DNA of 64,000 bases from Variovorax guangxiensis (GCF_003952165.1 NZ_RXFT01000014.1:1-64000), one strand, 5' to 3'. Positions 30,696 to 40,256 are shown, numbered from the stretch's first letter. The notes: generated by a model from the sequence alone, not told the origin. Program-made: numbers and translations.

Positions 30696-31567
30696 ATGAG
30701 CAGTTCCAGAGGCTGATCGAGCGAGCCGAACAGCTCATCGGGCGCATCGAATCGATCCTTCCGCAGCCGCTGGCCGAGCCGGCCGACTGGAACGCGTCCA
30801 TCGCCTGGCGCTACCGCCGCCGCAGCTCGGGCCACGGCGTGCTGGAGCCGGTGAAGCACGTGGCGGCGATGTCGCTCGATTCGCTGAAGGAAATCGACGT
30901 CCAGAAGGAAAAGATCGCGCGCAACACGCAGCAGTTCGTCGAAGGCAAGCCAGCCAACAACGTGCTGCTGACGGGCGCTCGCGGCACGGGCAAGTCGTCG
31001 CTCATTCGCGCCTGCCTGCAGACCTACGCGCCGCAAGGGCTGCGCCTGATCGAGGTGGACAAGGCCGAGCTCACCGACCTGCCCGACATCGTCGAGGTGG
31101 TGTCGCAGCGGCCCGAGAAGTTCATCGTGTTCAGCGACGACCTGAGCTTCGACGAGGGCGAGCCGGGCTACAAGGCGCTGAAGTCGATCCTCGACGGCTC
31201 GATCGCGGCGTCGACGCCCAACGTGCTGATCTACGCCACCAGCAACCGGCGCCACCTGTTGCCCGAGTACATGAAGGACAACCTCTCGTACACCCACACC
31301 GAGGACGGCGAAGTCCATCCCGGCGAGGTGATCGAGGAAAAGATCTCGCTGTCGGAGCGCTTCGGCCTCTGGGTGAGCTTCTATCCCTTCAGCCAGAACG
31401 AATACCTGACGATCGTGGGCCAGTGGCTCTCGTCGTTCGGCGTGGACGAGGCCGCCATCGCGGCGGCGCGTCCCGAGGCGCTCGTTTGGGCGCTGGAGCG
31501 CGGCTCGCGCAGCGGCCGCGTGGCCTACCAGTTCGCGCGCGACTACGCAGGGCGGAGCAAGGCGTGA
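30692..31567 (+). CDS. DUF815 AAA-family ATPase
   Basis: 291 residues from ATG 30692. Walker A LLTGARGTGKSSLIRA near residues 91-106 and FIVFSDDLSFDEG as Walker B identify the DUF815 (YifB-unrelated) AAA family. Specific role unknown. Overlaps argJ by four bases and the NUDIX gene by four bases (GTGA), forming a tight argJ-ATPase-NUDIX unit of the kind seen across Burkholderiales. Confidence 0.93.
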   Translation: MNEQFQRLIERAEQLIGRIESILPQPLAEPADWNASIAWRYRRRSSGHGVLEPVKHVAAMSLDSLKEIDVQKEKIARNTQQFVEGKPANNVLLTGARGTGKSSLIRACLQTYAPQGLRLIEVDKAELTDLPDIVEVVSQRPEKFIVFSDDLSFDEGEPGYKALKSILDGSIAASTPNVLIYATSNRRHLLPEYMKDNLSYTHTEDGEVHPGEVIEEKISLSERFGLWVSFYPFSQNEYLTIVGQWLSSFGVDEAAIAAARPEALVWALERGSRSGRVAYQFARDYAGRSKA

Positions 31568-32025
31568 GCGAACAGACCCGCAAGCACACGGAAGTCGCGG
31601 TCGGCGTGCTGATCCGCATGTCCGACGGCGCGCTGCTGCTTTCGACGCGGCCCGAGGGCAAGGCCTACGCGGGCTTCTGGGAGTTTCCCGGCGGCAAGAT
31701 CGAGGCGGGCGAGACGGTCGAACAGGCGCTGCGGCGCGAGCTTCAGGAAGAGCTCGGCATCACCATCGACGGCGCTGAGGTCTGGAAGGTGACCGAGCAC
31801 GACTACCCGCACGCGCTGGTGCGCCTGCACTGGTGCAAGGTCACGGCCTGGAGCGGCGAATTCGAGATGCGCGAAGGCCAGCGCATGGCCTGGCAGCAGC
31901 TGCCGCTGGACGTGGCGCCGGTGCTGCCGGGCGCGTTCCCGGTGCTGCAGTGGCTGTCGCAAGAGCGCGGCCTGCCGTTCGTGGCGCCGCCGGTGGTCGC
32001 GCCTGCCGACGCGCCGGCCAGCTGA
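31564..32025 (+). CDS. MutT-type NUDIX hydrolase
   Basis: 153 residues from a GTG start overlapping the upstream stop (GTGA). The NUDIX box is GGKIEAGETVEQALRREL followed by QEELGI, preceded by the MutT signature LLSTRPEGKAYAGFWEFPGG. Likely 8-oxo-dGTP sanitation or related nucleotide hydrolysis. Position before yacG is conserved in this group; here two acyltransferase genes separate them. Confidence 0.93.
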   Translation: MSEQTRKHTEVAVGVLIRMSDGALLLSTRPEGKAYAGFWEFPGGKIEAGETVEQALRRELQEELGITIDGAEVWKVTEHDYPHALVRLHWCKVTAWSGEFEMREGQRMAWQQLPLDVAPVLPGAFPVLQWLSQERGLPFVAPPVVAPADAPAS

Positions 32026-32032
32026 TCGCTTG

Positions 32033-34000
32033 ATGCATCCCAAGTACCGTCCGGACATCGACGGCCTGCGGGCAATCGCCGTGGGCTCGGTACTGGTCTA
32101 CCACGCGTTCCCGACGGCGCTGATGGGCGGTTTCGTCGGCGTCGACATCTTCTTCGTGATCTCGGGCTTCCTGATCACGACCATCATTCTCCAGAGCCTC
32201 GCGGCGGGCGACTTCAGCTACCGCGACTTCTATGCGCGGCGCATCCGGCGGATCTTCCCGGCGCTGATCGTGGTGCTGTTCGCCACGCTCTGCGCGGGCT
32301 GGTACCTGCTGCTGTCCGACGAGTTCGCCGAGCTCGGCAAGCAGACCGTGGGCGGCGCGGCCTTCGTCGCCAACTTCGTGTTCTGGGGCGAGTCGGGCTA
32401 CTTCGACACGGCCGCCGAGACCAAGCCGCTGCTGCACCTGTGGTCGCTGGGCATCGAGGAGCAGTTCTACATCTTCTGGCCGCTGCTGCTGGGGCTCGCC
32501 TGGCGCAAGGGCTGGCCGATCGTGCGCGTGGTGCTGGCGGTGGCGGCGGTCTCGTTCGTCGTGAACGTGGCCACGGTGCATCCGCTGCCGGCGGCGTCGT
32601 TCTACTCGCCGGCTTCCCGTTTCTGGGAGCTGATGGTGGGCGGCATCCTGGCCTGCATGCGGCTGAAGCCGCCGGCGCCGAGCGCCTGGCGCAGCCATTT
32701 GCAGTCGGTGGTGGGCGTGGGGCTGATCGTGCTCGGGCTGGTGATGATCCGCAGCAACAAGGCCTTCCCGGGCTGGTGGGCGCTGCTGCCCACGCTGGGC
32801 GCCGTCAGCTGCATCGCCGCGGGGCCGAACGGCGTGCTCAACAAGTACCTGCTGTCGAACCGGGTGATGGTGTGGATCGGGCTCATCAGCTATCCGCTGT
32901 ACCTGTGGCACTGGCCGCTGCTGGCCTTCGTGCGCATCGTGGAGGCCGATCCGCTGCATCCATCGCCGGTCTACCGCGCGGGCGCGATGGTGGCCGCCGT
33001 ACTGCTGGCATGGGCCACGTACCGCTTCGTCGAACGCTACACGAGAAGCCGTCCCGGCACGGGGATCCTCAAGGCGCTGGGCGGCGGCATGGTGCTGATC
33101 GCCGCACTGGGCACCGCGATCTTCTTCGGCGTGCCCGGCCCCCGCAACGACAGCGACCGGCTGCAGGTCGTCGCCAACGCCACGCTGGACGCCGACTACT
33201 ACGCCGGCTTCAAGCTCGACCAGATCGGCGAGCAGCTGGTCTACAAGACCGGAAACGGCCCCAAGCGCGTGCTCTTCGTGGGCGACAGCCACGTGCAGCA
33301 GTACGCGCCGCGCATCATGGAGCTGTCGCGCACGCTGTCGATGCCCGACAAGTCGGCCTGGTTCGTGACCCAGGGCGCATGCCCGGCGGTTCCGGGCGTG
33401 CAGGTCGACAAGAACATCGGATGCGCCGAGCGCCGCGACGCGATGCTGGCCTATGCGATGGGCCCGGAGGTCGACTCGGTGGTCATCGGTGGCTGCTGGA
33501 ACTGCTACTTCGTCGGCCACGGGGCGCTGGAGTACTACTTCCGCGGCCCCGACAACAAGGTCCATCCGTTCCAGGGCGGCGACGGCATCGAGCGTTCGCT
33601 GGCCTCGCTGGAAGCCACGCTGCGCGAGCTGGCGCGGCACAAGAAGGTCTTCCTGCTGCTCGACAACCCCGGCGGCCCCGAGTTCACGCCCAAGCGCCTG
33701 ATCGAAGGCAGCCGCCTCACGCACATGGAGGCGATGACCTCCTCGCCGACGGTGCCGCTGCCGGCCGACCAGAAGGCGCTCAACGACAGGCTGCGCGCCA
33801 TCGCCGAGGCGAGCGGCGCGCAGCCCATCGATGCGATGGCTGCGCTGTGCAAGGACGGCGCCCATTGCCTGGTCACGCTGCCCGACGGCGCGCCCGCGTA
33901 CAAGGACGCCGACCACCTGCGTCCGCGCTACACGCGCGAAGAGGCGAGCTACTTCGACCGGACCGTGCGCAGCGCCCCGGCGCAGCAGCCGTCGCGCTGA
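32033..34000 (+). CDS. AT3-SGNH acyltransferase (OafA/YrhL-like), first copy
   Basis: 655 residues. About ten N-terminal membrane helices form an AT3 domain with YRPDIDGLRAIAVGS, FFVISGFLIT, RRIRRIFPAL and LHLWSLGIEEQFYIFWP. The periplasmic C-terminal SGNH domain (from about 415) has the GDSH nucleophile motif in LFVGDSHVQQYAPR and the Asp-x-x-His pair in KDADHLRPRY. Such enzymes acylate surface glycans (LPS O-antigen, exopolysaccharide or peptidoglycan). Followed 51 bases later by a close paralogue. Confidence 0.94.
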   Translation: MHPKYRPDIDGLRAIAVGSVLVYHAFPTALMGGFVGVDIFFVISGFLITTIILQSLAAGDFSYRDFYARRIRRIFPALIVVLFATLCAGWYLLLSDEFAELGKQTVGGAAFVANFVFWGESGYFDTAAETKPLLHLWSLGIEEQFYIFWPLLLGLAWRKGWPIVRVVLAVAAVSFVVNVATVHPLPAASFYSPASRFWELMVGGILACMRLKPPAPSAWRSHLQSVVGVGLIVLGLVMIRSNKAFPGWWALLPTLGAVSCIAAGPNGVLNKYLLSNRVMVWIGLISYPLYLWHWPLLAFVRIVEADPLHPSPVYRAGAMVAAVLLAWATYRFVERYTRSRPGTGILKALGGGMVLIAALGTAIFFGVPGPRNDSDRLQVVANATLDADYYAGFKLDQIGEQLVYKTGNGPKRVLFVGDSHVQQYAPRIMELSRTLSMPDKSAWFVTQGACPAVPGVQVDKNIGCAERRDAMLAYAMGPEVDSVVIGGCWNCYFVGHGALEYYFRGPDNKVHPFQGGDGIERSLASLEATLRELARHKKVFLLLDNPGGPEFTPKRLIEGSRLTHMEAMTSSPTVPLPADQKALNDRLRAIAEASGAQPIDAMAALCKDGAHCLVTLPDGAPAYKDADHLRPRYTREEASYFDRTVRSAPAQQPSR

Positions 34001-34051
34001 GCGGCCTTTCGCCAGCCGACCGACCGACAGATCGAAGAAGAGCAAGCGCCC

Positions 34052-36022
34052 ATGCATCCCAAGTACCGCCCGGACATCGACGGCCTGCGCGCCATCGCAG
34101 TCGGCTCGGTGCTGGCGTACCACGCCTTCCCGAGCCTGCTGCCGGGCGGCTTCATCGGGGTCGACATCTTCTTCGTGATCTCGGGCTTCCTGATCACGAC
34201 CATCCTTTTGCAGAGCCTGGCGGCAGGCGACTTCAGCTACCGCGACTTCTACGCGCGGCGCATCCGGCGGATCTTCCCGGCGCTGGTGCTGGTGCTGCTC
34301 GCGACGCTGGCCTTCGGCTGGTATGTGCTGCTGCCGGGCGAGTTCTCGCAGCTGGGCAAGCAGACCACGGGCGGCGCCGCCTTCTTCGCCAACCTCGTCT
34401 TCCTGGGCGAGGCCGGCTATTTCGACGCCTCGGCAGAGACCAAGCCGCTGCTGCACCTGTGGTCGCTGGGCATCGAGGAGCAGTTCTACATCTTCTGGCC
34501 GCTGATGCTGGGGCTGGCATGGCGCAGGCGCTGGCCGATGCTGCGCGTGGTGCTGGCGGTGGCCGTGATCTCGTTCCTCGTCAACGTGCTGACGGTGCAG
34601 GCGCACCGCGCGGCGGCTTTCTATTCGCCGCTGTCGCGCGCGTGGGAACTGATGGCGGGCGGGTTGCTGGCGGTCATGCAGCTGCAGTCAGTTGCACAAG
34701 GCGCCGCGAGCACCCGTGCGTGGAAGAAGCACCTGCAGTCGATCGTCGGCATCGCGCTGATCGTGCTCGGCCTCTTCATGACGCGCAGCACCAAGGCGTT
34801 TCCGGGCTGGTGGGCGCTGCTGCCGGTGCTGGGCGCGGCGAGCTGCATCGCGGCAGGGCCGGGCGGTGTGCTCAACCGGTATCTGCTGTCGAACCGGGTG
34901 ATGGTGTGGATCGGCCTCATCAGCTACCCGCTGTACCTCTGGCACTGGCCGCTGCTGTCCTACGCGCGCATCGTGACCGGCGGCGAGCCGCCGCTGCAGC
35001 TGCGCATCGTGCTGGTGGCGGCGTCGGTCGTGCTGGCGTGGGCCACGTATCGCTTCCTGGAGCGCTTCGTCAAGCTGCACCTCTCGCAGGCCGTCCTGCG
35101 CGGGCTGGCGGGTGCGGGCGCGGCGCTGGCGCTGGCCGGTGTTCTTGTTTTCCTGGGCACGCCGATGCCTCGCCACGACAGCCCGGCCCTGCAGGCGGTG
35201 GCCGACGCGACCCGCGAGGACAACTACTACGACGGCTTCGAGGAGGCCGCGCTGGGCAACCAGTTCGTTTACCGCGCCGGCAACGGCAAGCACGACGTGC
35301 TGCTGATCGGCGACAGCCACGTCGAGCAGTACGCGCCGCGCGCGCTCGAGCTGGTGCGCACGCAGCCCGACAAGGCACGCACCATCTACTTCGCGACCAA
35401 GGGCTCGTGCCCGCCGGTGCCGGGCCTGTTCAGCGGCCCCGACACCGGCTGCGACGAGCGGCGCACCGCAGTGCTCGACCTGGCGCTCAAGCCCGAGATC
35501 GACTCGGTCGTGCTGGGTGCGTGCTGGAGCTGCTACTTCACCGGTGCCGGCCCGACGGTGAACTACTTCGTCGACGACCGGAAGGCCGTGCATCCGTTCA
35601 TCGGCGGCGACGGCATCGATCAGTCGCTCAAGTCGCTGGGCGAGGTGCTGAAGCGGCTGTCGGCGCACAAGCCGGTCTACCTGGTGCTGGGCAATCCGGT
35701 GGGCATGGATTTCGATCCGCTGCGGCAGATCGAGGGCAGCCGCCTGGGGCGCATGACGGCGGAGTCGGGTCAGCTCAAGGCGCCGATGCCGCAGGACCAG
35801 GCGCAGTTCAACGCGCGGCTGAAGCAGGTGGCGCAGGCCAATGGCGCCAAGGTCATCGAGCCTTTCGCCAGCCTGTGCGCGGATGGCGAGTGCATCCGCA
35901 GCATGCCGGACGACGGTTCGCCAGCCTACAAGGACATCGGCCATCTTCGGCCGCGCTATGCGCGAAGCTTCGCGACGTACATCGATCCGGCGCTGCTGGA
36001 TGAAGGCGCCGTCGGCAAGTAG
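34052..36022 (+). CDS. AT3-SGNH acyltransferase, second tandem copy
   Basis: 656 residues with the same architecture as the gene before it: YRPDIDGLRAIAVGS, FFVISGFLIT, LHLWSLGIEEQFYIFWP; SGNH motif LLIGDSHVEQYAPR; C-terminal KDIGHLRPRY with His. Note that where copy 1 has Asp-Ala-Asp-His, this copy has Asp-Ile-Gly-His, which keeps the D-x-x-H spacing. N-terminal halves are nearly identical in long stretches while the SGNH halves have diverged, suggesting one membrane chemistry and two acceptors. Convergent to yacG. Confidence 0.94.
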   Translation: MHPKYRPDIDGLRAIAVGSVLAYHAFPSLLPGGFIGVDIFFVISGFLITTILLQSLAAGDFSYRDFYARRIRRIFPALVLVLLATLAFGWYVLLPGEFSQLGKQTTGGAAFFANLVFLGEAGYFDASAETKPLLHLWSLGIEEQFYIFWPLMLGLAWRRRWPMLRVVLAVAVISFLVNVLTVQAHRAAAFYSPLSRAWELMAGGLLAVMQLQSVAQGAASTRAWKKHLQSIVGIALIVLGLFMTRSTKAFPGWWALLPVLGAASCIAAGPGGVLNRYLLSNRVMVWIGLISYPLYLWHWPLLSYARIVTGGEPPLQLRIVLVAASVVLAWATYRFLERFVKLHLSQAVLRGLAGAGAALALAGVLVFLGTPMPRHDSPALQAVADATREDNYYDGFEEAALGNQFVYRAGNGKHDVLLIGDSHVEQYAPRALELVRTQPDKARTIYFATKGSCPPVPGLFSGPDTGCDERRTAVLDLALKPEIDSVVLGACWSCYFTGAGPTVNYFVDDRKAVHPFIGGDGIDQSLKSLGEVLKRLSAHKPVYLVLGNPVGMDFDPLRQIEGSRLGRMTAESGQLKAPMPQDQAQFNARLKQVAQANGAKVIEPFASLCADGECIRSMPDDGSPAYKDIGHLRPRYARSFATYIDPALLDEGAVGK

Positions 36023-36040
36023 GCGGCTTTTCCTGCCGAC

Positions 36041-36253
36041 CTACTGGATCTTGGGATCGCCGAAAGGCTCATCGTCCGGCGGCGCTTCGGCGGGCATGCG
36101 GAATTCCTCGCTGGCCCAGGCGCCTAGGTCGATGCCTTTGCAGCGCGCGCTGCAGAAGGGCCGGTAGGCGTTGCTCGGCGCATAGACGCTCTCGCCGCCG
36201 CAGGTGGGGCAGCGCACGATGCGCTCGCCCTTGCTGTTCACCCCGGTCGTCAT
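36041..36253 (-). CDS. yacG: DNA gyrase inhibitor YacG
   Basis: 70 residues from ATG 36253. Four-Cys zinc motif CPTCGG (residues about 15-20) and FCSARCKGIDLGAW (about 31-44) is characteristic of YacG. Start overlaps the zapD stop by four bases. YacG binds GyrB and blocks DNA binding. Confidence 0.95.
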   Translation of the reverse strand: MTTGVNSKGERIVRCPTCGGESVYAPSNAYRPFCSARCKGIDLGAWASEEFRMPAEAPPDDEPFGDPKIQ

Positions 36254-37005
36254 GCGCAAAGGGTGAGCTCGAACGGGGCGTCTTCCGAGCTCTGGTGCAG
36301 GCGGTCGTCCTTGTCGTGGCGCATCAGGCGCACCGAGACCATGAGGCGGTTGCCGCTGATTTCGGGGATCAGGCCCAGCTTGGGGTCGATGCGCAGGCGC
36401 AGCAGCTGGAAGCTGCGGCCCTGGGGCAGGTTCTGCTGGAACTGGCCGTTGACCGCGATCACCTTGTAGGGCACGTCGGCGTCGCGCAGCAGCTTGAGCA
36501 GCAGGTAGATCGACGAGGCCAGGGGCGACAGCGTGTTCGACCAGCGCTCGAGGTCGGCGCGGCGGCTGGTGGCCGGGCGGTGCTGCCAGGCGTAGTAGGC
36601 GGGCAGGTCGAATTCGCAGGTGCCGCCCGGAATGCCGGCGCGGCTGCGGATGCTCATGAGCCACTCGTTCTCGGTCAGCGCCTGGCCCGCCTTGCCGGCC
36701 ACGCCGTTGAGGGTGGCGAAATTGCCTTCGAGCTGGCCGATGACCTGGTCGAGCACGGTCTCGGCGATGGCCGGATTGCCCCGGTAGCTGTTGAAGACGT
36801 TCTTGTGCTTGTCCAGGTCGCGCAGCACGTCGGCCTTGAGATCGGCGCGCGCGGCGACGTCCATGATCTCGAAGATCGTGACCAGGGCGTAGTGGTGGGA
36901 CAGCGGGGATTCGGCCGGCACCAGCTCGCCGAGGCGGCGAAACAGGTGCTCTAGCCGCAGGTACGTGCGGATGCGCTCGTTGAAGGGGTACTCGTAGAGG
37001 ATCAC
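36250..37005 (-). CDS. zapD: Cell-division protein ZapD
   Basis: 251 residues, MILYEYPFNERIRTYLRLEHLF at the start (given as MILYEYPFNERIRTYLRLE), then FEIMDVAARADLKADVLRDL and LLRLRIDPKLGLIPEISGNR, matching ZapD (DUF1342), which cross-links FtsZ bundles. Part of the conserved coaE-zapD-yacG arrangement, here separated from coaE by the SGNH/MBOAT pair. Confidence 0.97.
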   Translation of the reverse strand: MILYEYPFNERIRTYLRLEHLFRRLGELVPAESPLSHHYALVTIFEIMDVAARADLKADVLRDLDKHKNVFNSYRGNPAIAETVLDQVIGQLEGNFATLNGVAGKAGQALTENEWLMSIRSRAGIPGGTCEFDLPAYYAWQHRPATSRRADLERWSNTLSPLASSIYLLLKLLRDADVPYKVIAVNGQFQQNLPQGRSFQLLRLRIDPKLGLIPEISGNRLMVSVRLMRHDKDDRLHQSSEDAPFELTLCA

Positions 37006-37035
37006 GCGTATCGGTTTTTCACGTCGGGTTCGGGC

Positions 37036-38070
37036 TCATTGCGTCTTGGCGGCCGGTGGCGGGAACACCTCGCGCACAGCCTCCAGCATACGCTGCCCGA
37101 AAAGAATGTAACCCCGGGTCGACACGTGGGTCTCGTTGGCAGGGAAAAGATCCTTCATCTTGAAGCGGTTCTGCTCGGCCAGCGCGAACAGGTCCGGTCC
37201 GATATTTTGCGGGTTGAACGCGGCCCGGAACGCATCGGCATGGTTTTGTTGCAAATACACGCTGGTCTTGTTCGGCACGACCATCCACACCACCTTGTAG
37301 GGCGCTGCAGTGCTCTCGAAGCGCTTCATGAAGCTCGCGGACTCGGCTGTCAGCGCCGGATTGACGCGGTCCTCGGCGGTCATCAGGAGCTTGTTGCAGG
37401 CGCGATGGCTGAACTGCTTGCAGCCCTCGGGCACCACGCGGGCGTCGATCAGCGGGCCCCAGCGATCGGGCGTGTTGGTCCAGCTGTCGGAGGCCAGGAT
37501 CTCCTTGGTGTTTTGGTATGTCAACCAGCCGCTGAGCAACTGGGCATCCCAGTTGAGCTGGAAGCCAGGGGCCGGCCTGGACGGGTTCTCGAAGGGAGGT
37601 GGCGTCGGCTTGAAGCTGTGCTTCATGGTCTTGCACGACTTGGACTTCTCGATGCGGTCGTACAGCAGCCGTTCGATGCTCTCGACGATCACGACCTTGC
37701 CCTTGAAACCCGACTTCTGGAGCCAGCCCGAGAAGTCGTCGCAGAGCACGCCGCCCAGGTTGTCCCAGTGCGTGGTCGTGACCTTGTAGCCCGCGCCCAC
37801 CAGTTTCGACTGCCATGCGTAGCGCACCGAGAAGCTGTCGCCGATCACCAGGATGTCGGATTCGTTGATGGGCCAGGTCTTGACGTCGGCGTCCGGGATG
37901 GGCGGCGGCGGCTCGTGCCAGCCGAATTCGCGCTCGGAGATGCGCCCGATGCGGGTCAGGTCGCCGTAGGGGATGGGCGTGAAGAGGCTGACCAGCAGCA
38001 GGGCGCAGCACACCAGGTAGCCCGCGGCGAAGATGCGAAGCCAGGTCCTGGCAGATTTCGTGTCTTCCAT
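37036..38070 (-). CDS. SGNH-like periplasmic protein, partner of MBOAT
   Basis: 344 residues from ATG 38070 (MEDTKSARTW). One N-terminal membrane anchor (FAAGYLVCCALLLVSLF) and then a periplasmic domain resembling AlgX/AlgJ-type SGNH proteins, with ILVIGDSFSVRYAW (GDSxS) and the distal HVSTRGYILFGQRML. It lies four bases downstream of the MBOAT gene, the arrangement of polysaccharide O-acetylation pairs such as AlgI-AlgJ/X. The glycan acceptor is unknown. Not conserved in the surrounding housekeeping block. Confidence 0.85.
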   Translation of the reverse strand: MEDTKSARTWLRIFAAGYLVCCALLLVSLFTPIPYGDLTRIGRISEREFGWHEPPPPIPDADVKTWPINESDILVIGDSFSVRYAWQSKLVGAGYKVTTTHWDNLGGVLCDDFSGWLQKSGFKGKVVIVESIERLLYDRIEKSKSCKTMKHSFKPTPPPFENPSRPAPGFQLNWDAQLLSGWLTYQNTKEILASDSWTNTPDRWGPLIDARVVPEGCKQFSHRACNKLLMTAEDRVNPALTAESASFMKRFESTAAPYKVVWMVVPNKTSVYLQQNHADAFRAAFNPQNIGPDLFALAEQNRFKMKDLFPANETHVSTRGYILFGQRMLEAVREVFPPPAAKTQ

Positions 38071-38074
38071 GTCG

Positions 38075-39568
38075 TCAGAACTGGAAATAGAGGAAGGGGC
38101 TGTAGCTGCCGAACTTCGACACGCACAGGCCAAAGAGGTAGACGCAGCCCAGGCCGGTGGCCCAGGTCGCCAGGCGCTGCAGGCGCGGGCGCCCGGCCAG
38201 GCCGGCGACGGCGGGAATCCAGCGGTCGAGCGTGATGGTGGGCGGCAGCGCCAGGCAGATCACGAGGCCGACCAGGATCGTCTGGAAGAATTCCGGCTTG
38301 CGGAACGGCACGCGGAACTCGCTGAAGGCCGACACGGGCGCGCCGTGCATGCCCAGCATGCCCTTGTAGATCTCGATGGCGGCCGACATGCTGTCGGCGC
38401 GGAAGACCACCCAGGCGATCATCACGCACAGGAAGGTGAGGAACCAGCCGGCCACGCGGCCATACCAGGTGGTTTCGGTCTTGCCGCGACGCACCTTGGC
38501 GTTCCAGAAGTGGTTGACCATCAGGTAGAAGCCGTGCAGCGCGCCCCAGAGCACGAAGGTCCAGGCGGCGCCGTGCCACAGGCCGCCCAGCAGCATCGTC
38601 AGGAACAGGTTGATGTAGCGCCGCGTCGGACCCTTTCGGTTGCCGCCCAGCGGCACGTAGAGGTAGTCGCGCAGGAAGGTCGACAGCGAGATGTGCCAGC
38701 GGCGCCAGAACTCGATCATGTTGGTCGACTTGTACGGCGACCTGAAGTTGAGCGGCAGTTGCACGCCCACGCACAGCGAGAGGCCCACGGCCATGTCGGA
38801 ATAGCCCGAGAAGTCGAAGTAGATCTGCAGCGTGTACGCCAGCACCCCGAACCAGGCCGTGTACAGCGAGGGCAGCACGCCTTCGTGCACGCCCTTGAAC
38901 ATCATGTCGGCGTACTGGCCCAGCGGGTCGGCGATGAGCATCTTCTTGGCCAGGCCGAAGACGAAGATGCCCAGGCCCAGCGCGATGTTGTTGGCGTTGA
39001 TCCTGTAGGTGGCCGGGCTGTTGAACTGCGGCATCATCTGCGCGTGATGCAGCACGGGGCCCGCGATCAGGTGCGGGAAGTAGGTCACGAACAGCACGTA
39101 ATGGATGAAGCTGCGCTCGTGCACCTTGCCCTGCCAGCAGTCGACCAGGAAGGCGATCTGGGTGAAGGTGTAGAACGAGATGCCGATCGGCAGGACGATG
39201 TGGACCAGGTCGATCTGCGGAAGCCCTGCGGCGGCGAGGCCGGCATCGACGTTCTCGAGGAAGAAGTTGGCGTACTTGAAGACCGCCAGCACCCCCAGGT
39301 TGACCACCAGCGCGATGATCAGCAGCGTCTTGCGGTACTTGTCCTCCCGGCTGGGGGAGGGCGTGAGCCGCAGCCCGAACCAGTAGTTGACGCAGATCGA
39401 CCCCAGCAGGAGCGGCAGCGCCTTGACGCTCCACCACCCGTAGAAGAAGAGGGAAGCCAGTGCCAGGAACCCCGCCGCCGACCGGGGGCTGCGCGCACCG
39501 ATCAGGAAGAAGCCGATCAGGACCAGCGGGAAGAAAACGAAGATGAAGGGGTACGAATTGAAAAGCAT
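38075..39568 (-). CDS. MBOAT-family O-acyltransferase (AlgI-like)
   Basis: 497 residues, polytopic. MBOAT motifs: FWRRWHISLSTFLRDYLYVPLGGN (as FWRRWHISLSTFLRDY and YVPLGGN) near residues 290-315, and the catalytic His in GGLWHGAAWTFVLWGALHG. Moves an acyl group across the inner membrane to the partner SGNH protein, probably for O-acetylation of a secreted or surface polysaccharide. Forms a coupled pair with the downstream gene (gap four bases). Confidence 0.94.
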   Translation of the reverse strand: MLFNSYPFIFVFFPLVLIGFFLIGARSPRSAAGFLALASLFFYGWWSVKALPLLLGSICVNYWFGLRLTPSPSREDKYRKTLLIIALVVNLGVLAVFKYANFFLENVDAGLAAAGLPQIDLVHIVLPIGISFYTFTQIAFLVDCWQGKVHERSFIHYVLFVTYFPHLIAGPVLHHAQMMPQFNSPATYRINANNIALGLGIFVFGLAKKMLIADPLGQYADMMFKGVHEGVLPSLYTAWFGVLAYTLQIYFDFSGYSDMAVGLSLCVGVQLPLNFRSPYKSTNMIEFWRRWHISLSTFLRDYLYVPLGGNRKGPTRRYINLFLTMLLGGLWHGAAWTFVLWGALHGFYLMVNHFWNAKVRRGKTETTWYGRVAGWFLTFLCVMIAWVVFRADSMSAAIEIYKGMLGMHGAPVSAFSEFRVPFRKPEFFQTILVGLVICLALPPTITLDRWIPAVAGLAGRPRLQRLATWATGLGCVYLFGLCVSKFGSYSPFLYFQF

Positions 39569-39637
39569 CGTGAGGGGCGCTTGGGCATGCGCCGTTTGAC
39601 GTGACCGTCTTTTTGCCGTCGCGGCGTCAACCCCAAA

Positions 39638-40249
39638 TTATCGCGTGCTTGACTTAGCCCACCGTTCCCAGAAACCCCGGACCTGCTGAGCGAGTTCCTC
39701 CAGGGTCAGGGACTCGTTGTAAATGACGGCGTCCGCGGCGGCCCGCCGGGCCCGGCGCGAAGCCTGCTGGGCGATCACCGCCCTGACCGCTTCGGGCGCC
39801 CAGCCCGAGCGTGCGACGACGCGTTTCAGCTGCGTTTCCTCGGTGGCGTCGACCACCAGCACCCGGTCGACGATCGCGCGCCAGCGGCCGGATTCGACCA
39901 GCAGGGGAACGTCGAACACGACGACGGCGTCCTTGCCGGCTGCCGCGGCCTGGCGCTGGGTTTCGGCGCCGATCAGGGGGTGAAGAATGGATTCGAGCCG
40001 GGCCTTGGCGCCGGCGTCCGCGAACACGATCTGGCGCATCGCGGCACGGTCCAGGCCGCCAGCCGGGTCGATGACGCCGGGGCCGAAGGCGGCTTCCAGG
40101 GCCGGCATCGCGATGCCGCCCGGCAGCGCGATGGATCGAGCGATGGCGTCGGTGTCCACCAGAACCGCCCCCTGGGCCACCAGGAGGCCCGCGACCGTGC
40201 TCTTGCCGCTGCCGATGCCGCCCGTCAGGCCGATGCGCCGCACTGCCAT
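39638..40249 (-). CDS. coaE: Dephospho-CoA kinase
   Basis: 203 residues. P-loop GLTGGIGSGKSTVAGLL at residues 7-23; DTDAIARSIALPGG and DVPLLVESGRW are the CoaE substrate-binding parts. Last step of coenzyme A synthesis. Follows pilD by seven bases. Confidence 0.98.
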   Translation of the reverse strand: MAVRRIGLTGGIGSGKSTVAGLLVAQGAVLVDTDAIARSIALPGGIAMPALEAAFGPGVIDPAGGLDRAAMRQIVFADAGAKARLESILHPLIGAETQRQAAAAGKDAVVVFDVPLLVESGRWRAIVDRVLVVDATEETQLKRVVARSGWAPEAVRAVIAQQASRRARRAAADAVIYNESLTLEELAQQVRGFWERWAKSSTR

Positions 40250-40256
40250 GCGGAGG

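Noticed and set aside
32033..39568. A mobile island carrying the acylation genes
   Set aside because: No integrase, tRNA junction, direct repeats or transposase is seen; only gene order suggests insertion.
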